Positions 5,948 to 8,123 of a DNA stretch of 8,123 nt are shown piece by piece; positions within the stretch are counted from its first letter, which is position 1; each line of letters opens with the position of its first letter. Both the position numbers and the translations under genes were made by a program. Location of the stretch: assembly GCA_019509895.1 (NCBI GenBank), contig JAEKLK010000015.1:1-8123 (forward strand). The letters run 5' to 3'. The DNA is from Betaproteobacteria bacterium (GTDB lineage Bacteria; Pseudomonadota; Gammaproteobacteria; Burkholderiales; SG8-39). Under the pieces are notes generated by a model that was not told the origin of the DNA, did no database searches, and was given only the letters and a program-made list of their open reading frames with translations.

Positions 5948-7144
5948 ATGCAACGAAGCACGCAACGCATCCTGACCACCCACGCGGGTAGCCTGCCACG
6001 GCCGGACGCCCTCATCGATGCATGGTCGAAGCCGACGAGCGGCGGCGCGGACGAGCAGCGGCTGAACGACTTGCTTCGCAGCTCGGTCGCCGACGTGGTG
6101 TCGAGCCAGATCAAGGCCGGCGTCGACATTCCGAACGATGGCGAATTCGGCAAGCCGATGCGCGCGCGATCCGATCTCGCCGCGTGGGGCACGTATATCT
6201 ACGGTCGGCTGTCGGGGTTCGGCCCGACACCTGCGGGAAAAGGCGCGCCGGCTCGGGCCGAACGCGGAACACCGATGCGCATCGTCGGCGAGCGGCACGA
6301 AGTGCGGCAGTTTGGCGAGTTCTATCGCTCGAGCGACATGGTCCCGGCCGTAGCGTCGCGCCCGTGCTGTATCGGGCCCGTCAGCTATACCGGGCCCGAC
6401 GCCGTGAAGCGCGATGTCGAGAACCTAAAGGCGGCGGCGCAAGCAGGCGGCGCGAAAGAAGCGTTCATGACTTCCATCGCCGTCGGCAGCGTCGAGATGT
6501 TCTGCCGCGGGCAGGACGATTACTACAAACGCCCGGAAGCATTCCTCGATGCTATTGCGAAAGCCATGGCGGTCGAGTATCGGGCGATTGTCGACGCCGG
6601 ATTCGTTCTGCAGCTCGATGACCCCGGGCTTCCGGACACCTGGGACATGCTCGATCCGCAGCCGAGCGTCGAGGACTACAAGCGCTATGCAATCGTGCGT
6701 GTCGAAGCGCTGAACCAGGCGTTGCAGGGCATCCCGGAGGATCGCGTCCGCTACCACATCTGCTGGGGAAGCTGGCACGGACCCCACACGACCGATATCC
6801 CGTTACGCGACATCGTGGACGTCATGCTCAAGGTCAAGGCTCAGGCTTATTCCGTCGAAGCGGGCAACGTACGTCACGAGCATGAATACAAAGTCTGGCG
6901 CGATGTGAAACTGCCCGAAGGCAAGATCCTCATCCCCGGCGTAGTCAGCCACGCCACCAACGTCGTGGAACACCCGGAACTCGTCGCCGACCGGCTCGTC
7001 ACCTTCGCGAAGGCGGTCGGACGCGAGAACATCGTCGCCGGAACCGATTGCGGCCTTGGCGGACGCGTCCACCCACAAATTGCGGCAGCGAAGCTCCAGG
7101 CGCTCTCGGCCGGCGCGCGGCTCGCGACGAATCAGCTCTGGTAG
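5948..7144 (+). CDS. MetE C-terminal-domain-like zinc enzyme (cobalamin-independent methionine synthase II-like)
   Basis: A 398-residue protein starting at ATG 5948, with GGAG (5937-5940) 7 bases upstream. It matches the stand-alone C-terminal catalytic barrel of cobalamin-independent methionine synthase, a group that also includes epoxyalkane:coenzyme M transferase. Visible motifs are ILTTHAGSLPRP (8-19), IPNDGEFGKP (61-70), the CIGPVSYTGP strand (141-150) and LQLDDPGLP (221-229). The Zn-site set is His270 and Cys272 in YHICWGSWHGPH, probably Glu304 in YSVEAGN, and Cys368 in GTDCGLGGR. These correspond to the His-Cys-Glu-Cys ligands of MetE, so thiol activation at zinc is likely. The N-terminal folate-domain repeat of full MetE is absent, so it probably does not make methionine from 5-methyl-THF the usual way. 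It lies 26 bases after the binding protein, as the last gene of the operon. Acceptor and donor are unknown. Confidence 0.87.
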   Translation: MQRSTQRILTTHAGSLPRPDALIDAWSKPTSGGADEQRLNDLLRSSVADVVSSQIKAGVDIPNDGEFGKPMRARSDLAAWGTYIYGRLSGFGPTPAGKGAPARAERGTPMRIVGERHEVRQFGEFYRSSDMVPAVASRPCCIGPVSYTGPDAVKRDVENLKAAAQAGGAKEAFMTSIAVGSVEMFCRGQDDYYKRPEAFLDAIAKAMAVEYRAIVDAGFVLQLDDPGLPDTWDMLDPQPSVEDYKRYAIVRVEALNQALQGIPEDRVRYHICWGSWHGPHTTDIPLRDIVDVMLKVKAQAYSVEAGNVRHEHEYKVWRDVKLPEGKILIPGVVSHATNVVEHPELVADRLVTFAKAVGRENIVAGTDCGLGGRVHPQIAAAKLQALSAGARLATNQLW

Positions 7145-7160
7145 CGCACAAGGTTCACCG

Positions 7161-7244
7161 ATGCCGGATCTCAAAACCCGGCGATATCAGGCGGAGGGGC
7201 GATTACTTAGAGTGCCGACCCCATGGATCATCGACGAGAGGTGA
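7161..7244 (+). CDS. Possible 27-residue small ORF downstream of the MetE-like gene
   Basis: ATG 7161 opens a short frame (MPDLKTRRYQAEGRLLRV...) 17 bases after the MetE-like stop. AAGG (7150-7153) sits 7 bases upstream as a possible ribosome site. A second mini-frame, MRFKR, begins at 7247 right after an AGAGGTGAG stretch and overlaps the Rieske gene stop. No family was recognised. They may be remnants of a once longer operon, or chance. Confidence 0.2.
   Translation: MPDLKTRRYQAEGRLLRVPTPWIIDER
7163..7182. terminator. Weak hairpin in the convergent intergenic region
   Basis: GCCGG (7163-7167) and CCGGC (7178-7182) pair around a 10-base A-rich loop, 18 bases after the operon's last stop. 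The location suits termination of the plus-strand operon and the converging Rieske gene, but there is no T-run, and the stem is short. It also lies inside the small ORF. The rest of 7145-7253 shows nothing else I can support. Confidence 0.25.
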
Positions 7245-7253
7245 GAATGCGGT

Positions 7254-8123
7254 TCAAGCGTTGAAGCCCATCACGTCCAGTTCCTCTTGCCGCAAGGCTT
7301 GAGCGTCCGGCGTGCCAAACGGTGTCACGGGTTTTCCGGCGGCGAGCAATCCGAGCTCGCGCCGCCAGAGCCGGCGCAGCATGATCACCGCGGCATCGGA
7401 GTGACCCAGTCGTTCCCTCGATCGATCCTCGATCTTTCCTTGTCCGCAGATCGCCACGCCATCCTGAATGCGGATGATGTTCGGGTGCCTGGCGACGTCT
7501 TCCCAGCTCTTCCGGCCGGAAAGGATCGCCTCGATCTCCTCATGCACCGGAGTAGCGTCGGGACGTTCCCGCCTTTTCGTGTGGTAGACCATGATCAGAA
7601 AGTGCAGATGACTCTCGTCATCGATCGGCACGTACCAGAAGAGCGCCTTGAACCAGAAGGGCTTCTCGTCCCGCGCGGAGTGCAGCGGGTGGGCGAGGAA
7701 GCAACGGTTCGGCATGACGAAGTGCAGCCGATCGGTGTGCTCGCCGCGCTCTTGGAATTGCGTGAGGCCGAAGCGCGTTTCTTGTGCCCACGTCTTGGTG
7801 GGCACGTAGGGCCGCGCTGCGGTGTTCACCAGGTGGCCCCGATGAGAGAAATTCACATGGACGTCGTCCATGATGTTCTCCGCGCTCTGAAAATAGTTGC
7901 ACGGGATCATCTCCACCGACGGCGAAACCGTCCAACCGTCGCGAGTGCCGTCTTCCAGGCCGGGCAGCGGCGTAAAGGGCGGGACCTCGCCTCCCCCGAG
8001 ATAAGCAAAAATGAACCCGTGAGCTTCTTGCGTGGGATAAGACGCGAGTCTTCGCACGCTGGCGCAGAAAGGCTTCGGCTCGGCCGGTTGCTCGACACAT
8101 TGACCGGACTCGTCGTAGCGCCA
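7254..8123 (-). CDS. Rieske non-haem iron oxygenase, large (alpha) subunit, 5' truncated by window edge
   Basis: The frame is open to base 8123, giving 289 visible C-terminal residues; the GTG at 8057 is internal. The first residues WRYDESGQC... are what follows the second Cys-His pair (CPYHGW) of a Rieske [2Fe-2S] domain, so the cluster ligands lie just outside the window. The catalytic domain contains CNYFQSAENIMDDVHVNFSH (visible residues 75-94), with the DxxHxxxxH iron motif (His89, His94). The later RIQDGVAICGQGKIEDRSRERLGHSDAAVIMLRRLW block (Asp221 a candidate third ligand) is typical of the phthalate 4,5-dioxygenase/vanillate demethylase-like branch. Such enzymes hydroxylate or O/N-demethylate aromatics, with electrons from a separate reductase not seen here. 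It converges on the operon, so it is separately transcribed. A shared pathway is inferred from proximity. Confidence 0.92.
   Translation of the reverse strand, partial: WRYDESGQCVEQPAEPKPFCASVRRLASYPTQEAHGFIFAYLGGGEVPPFTPLPGLEDGTRDGWTVSPSVEMIPCNYFQSAENIMDDVHVNFSHRGHLVNTAARPYVPTKTWAQETRFGLTQFQERGEHTDRLHFVMPNRCFLAHPLHSARDEKPFWFKALFWYVPIDDESHLHFLIMVYHTKRRERPDATPVHEEIEAILSGRKSWEDVARHPNIIRIQDGVAICGQGKIEDRSRERLGHSDAAVIMLRRLWRRELGLLAAGKPVTPFGTPDAQALRQEELDVMGFNA

Overview
This is a GC-rich window with tightly packed genes, many of them overlapping by 1-4 bases. It looks like a Proteobacteria chromosome. The GroEL tail, the aromatic-catabolism genes and the periplasmic-binding-protein transporter fit a soil or freshwater betaproteobacterium (Burkholderiales-like) best, but that placement is inference. 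No tRNA, rRNA, CRISPR array, insertion sequence or integrase was seen.

Layout. Bases 2-331 (+) are the 3' end of a groEL chaperonin gene. Converging on it from the minus strand are a broken cobW/COG0523-type GTPase remnant (370-573) and a MarR-family regulator (570-1106 or 570-1097), joined by an ATGA overlap. A perfect 12-bp palindrome lies just upstream of marR over a plausible -35 box. Further upstream on the minus strand is a VOC (glyoxalase/extradiol-dioxygenase fold) gene (1171-1611). Only 38 bases separate its start from a divergent plus-strand operon. That operon runs 1650-7144: an FAD monooxygenase resembling 2,6-dihydroxypyridine 3-monooxygenase, an ABC ATPase, two different membrane permeases, a secreted substrate-binding protein, and a stand-alone MetE-C-like zinc methyltransferase-fold enzyme. 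The first four are overlapped stop-to-start. The last two follow after 12 and 26 bases. A Rieske non-haem iron oxygenase large subunit (7254-8123, minus) converges on the operon and runs off the right edge.

How the genes may work together. The transporter is of the NitT/TauT/SsuABC/NMT1 class, which imports small organic anions or heterocycles. Being translationally coupled to a flavin hydroxylase, and close to a VOC protein and a Rieske oxygenase, it suggests a module for uptake and oxidative breakdown of an aromatic or N-heterocyclic compound. The MetE-like protein may handle a methyl group or thiol adduct from that compound. The substrate cannot be read from the sequence. The most interesting part is the operon combining FAD monooxygenase, a two-permease importer and a MetE-like enzyme. 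Next come the MarR palindrome/possible leaderless promoter and the decayed GTPase gene.
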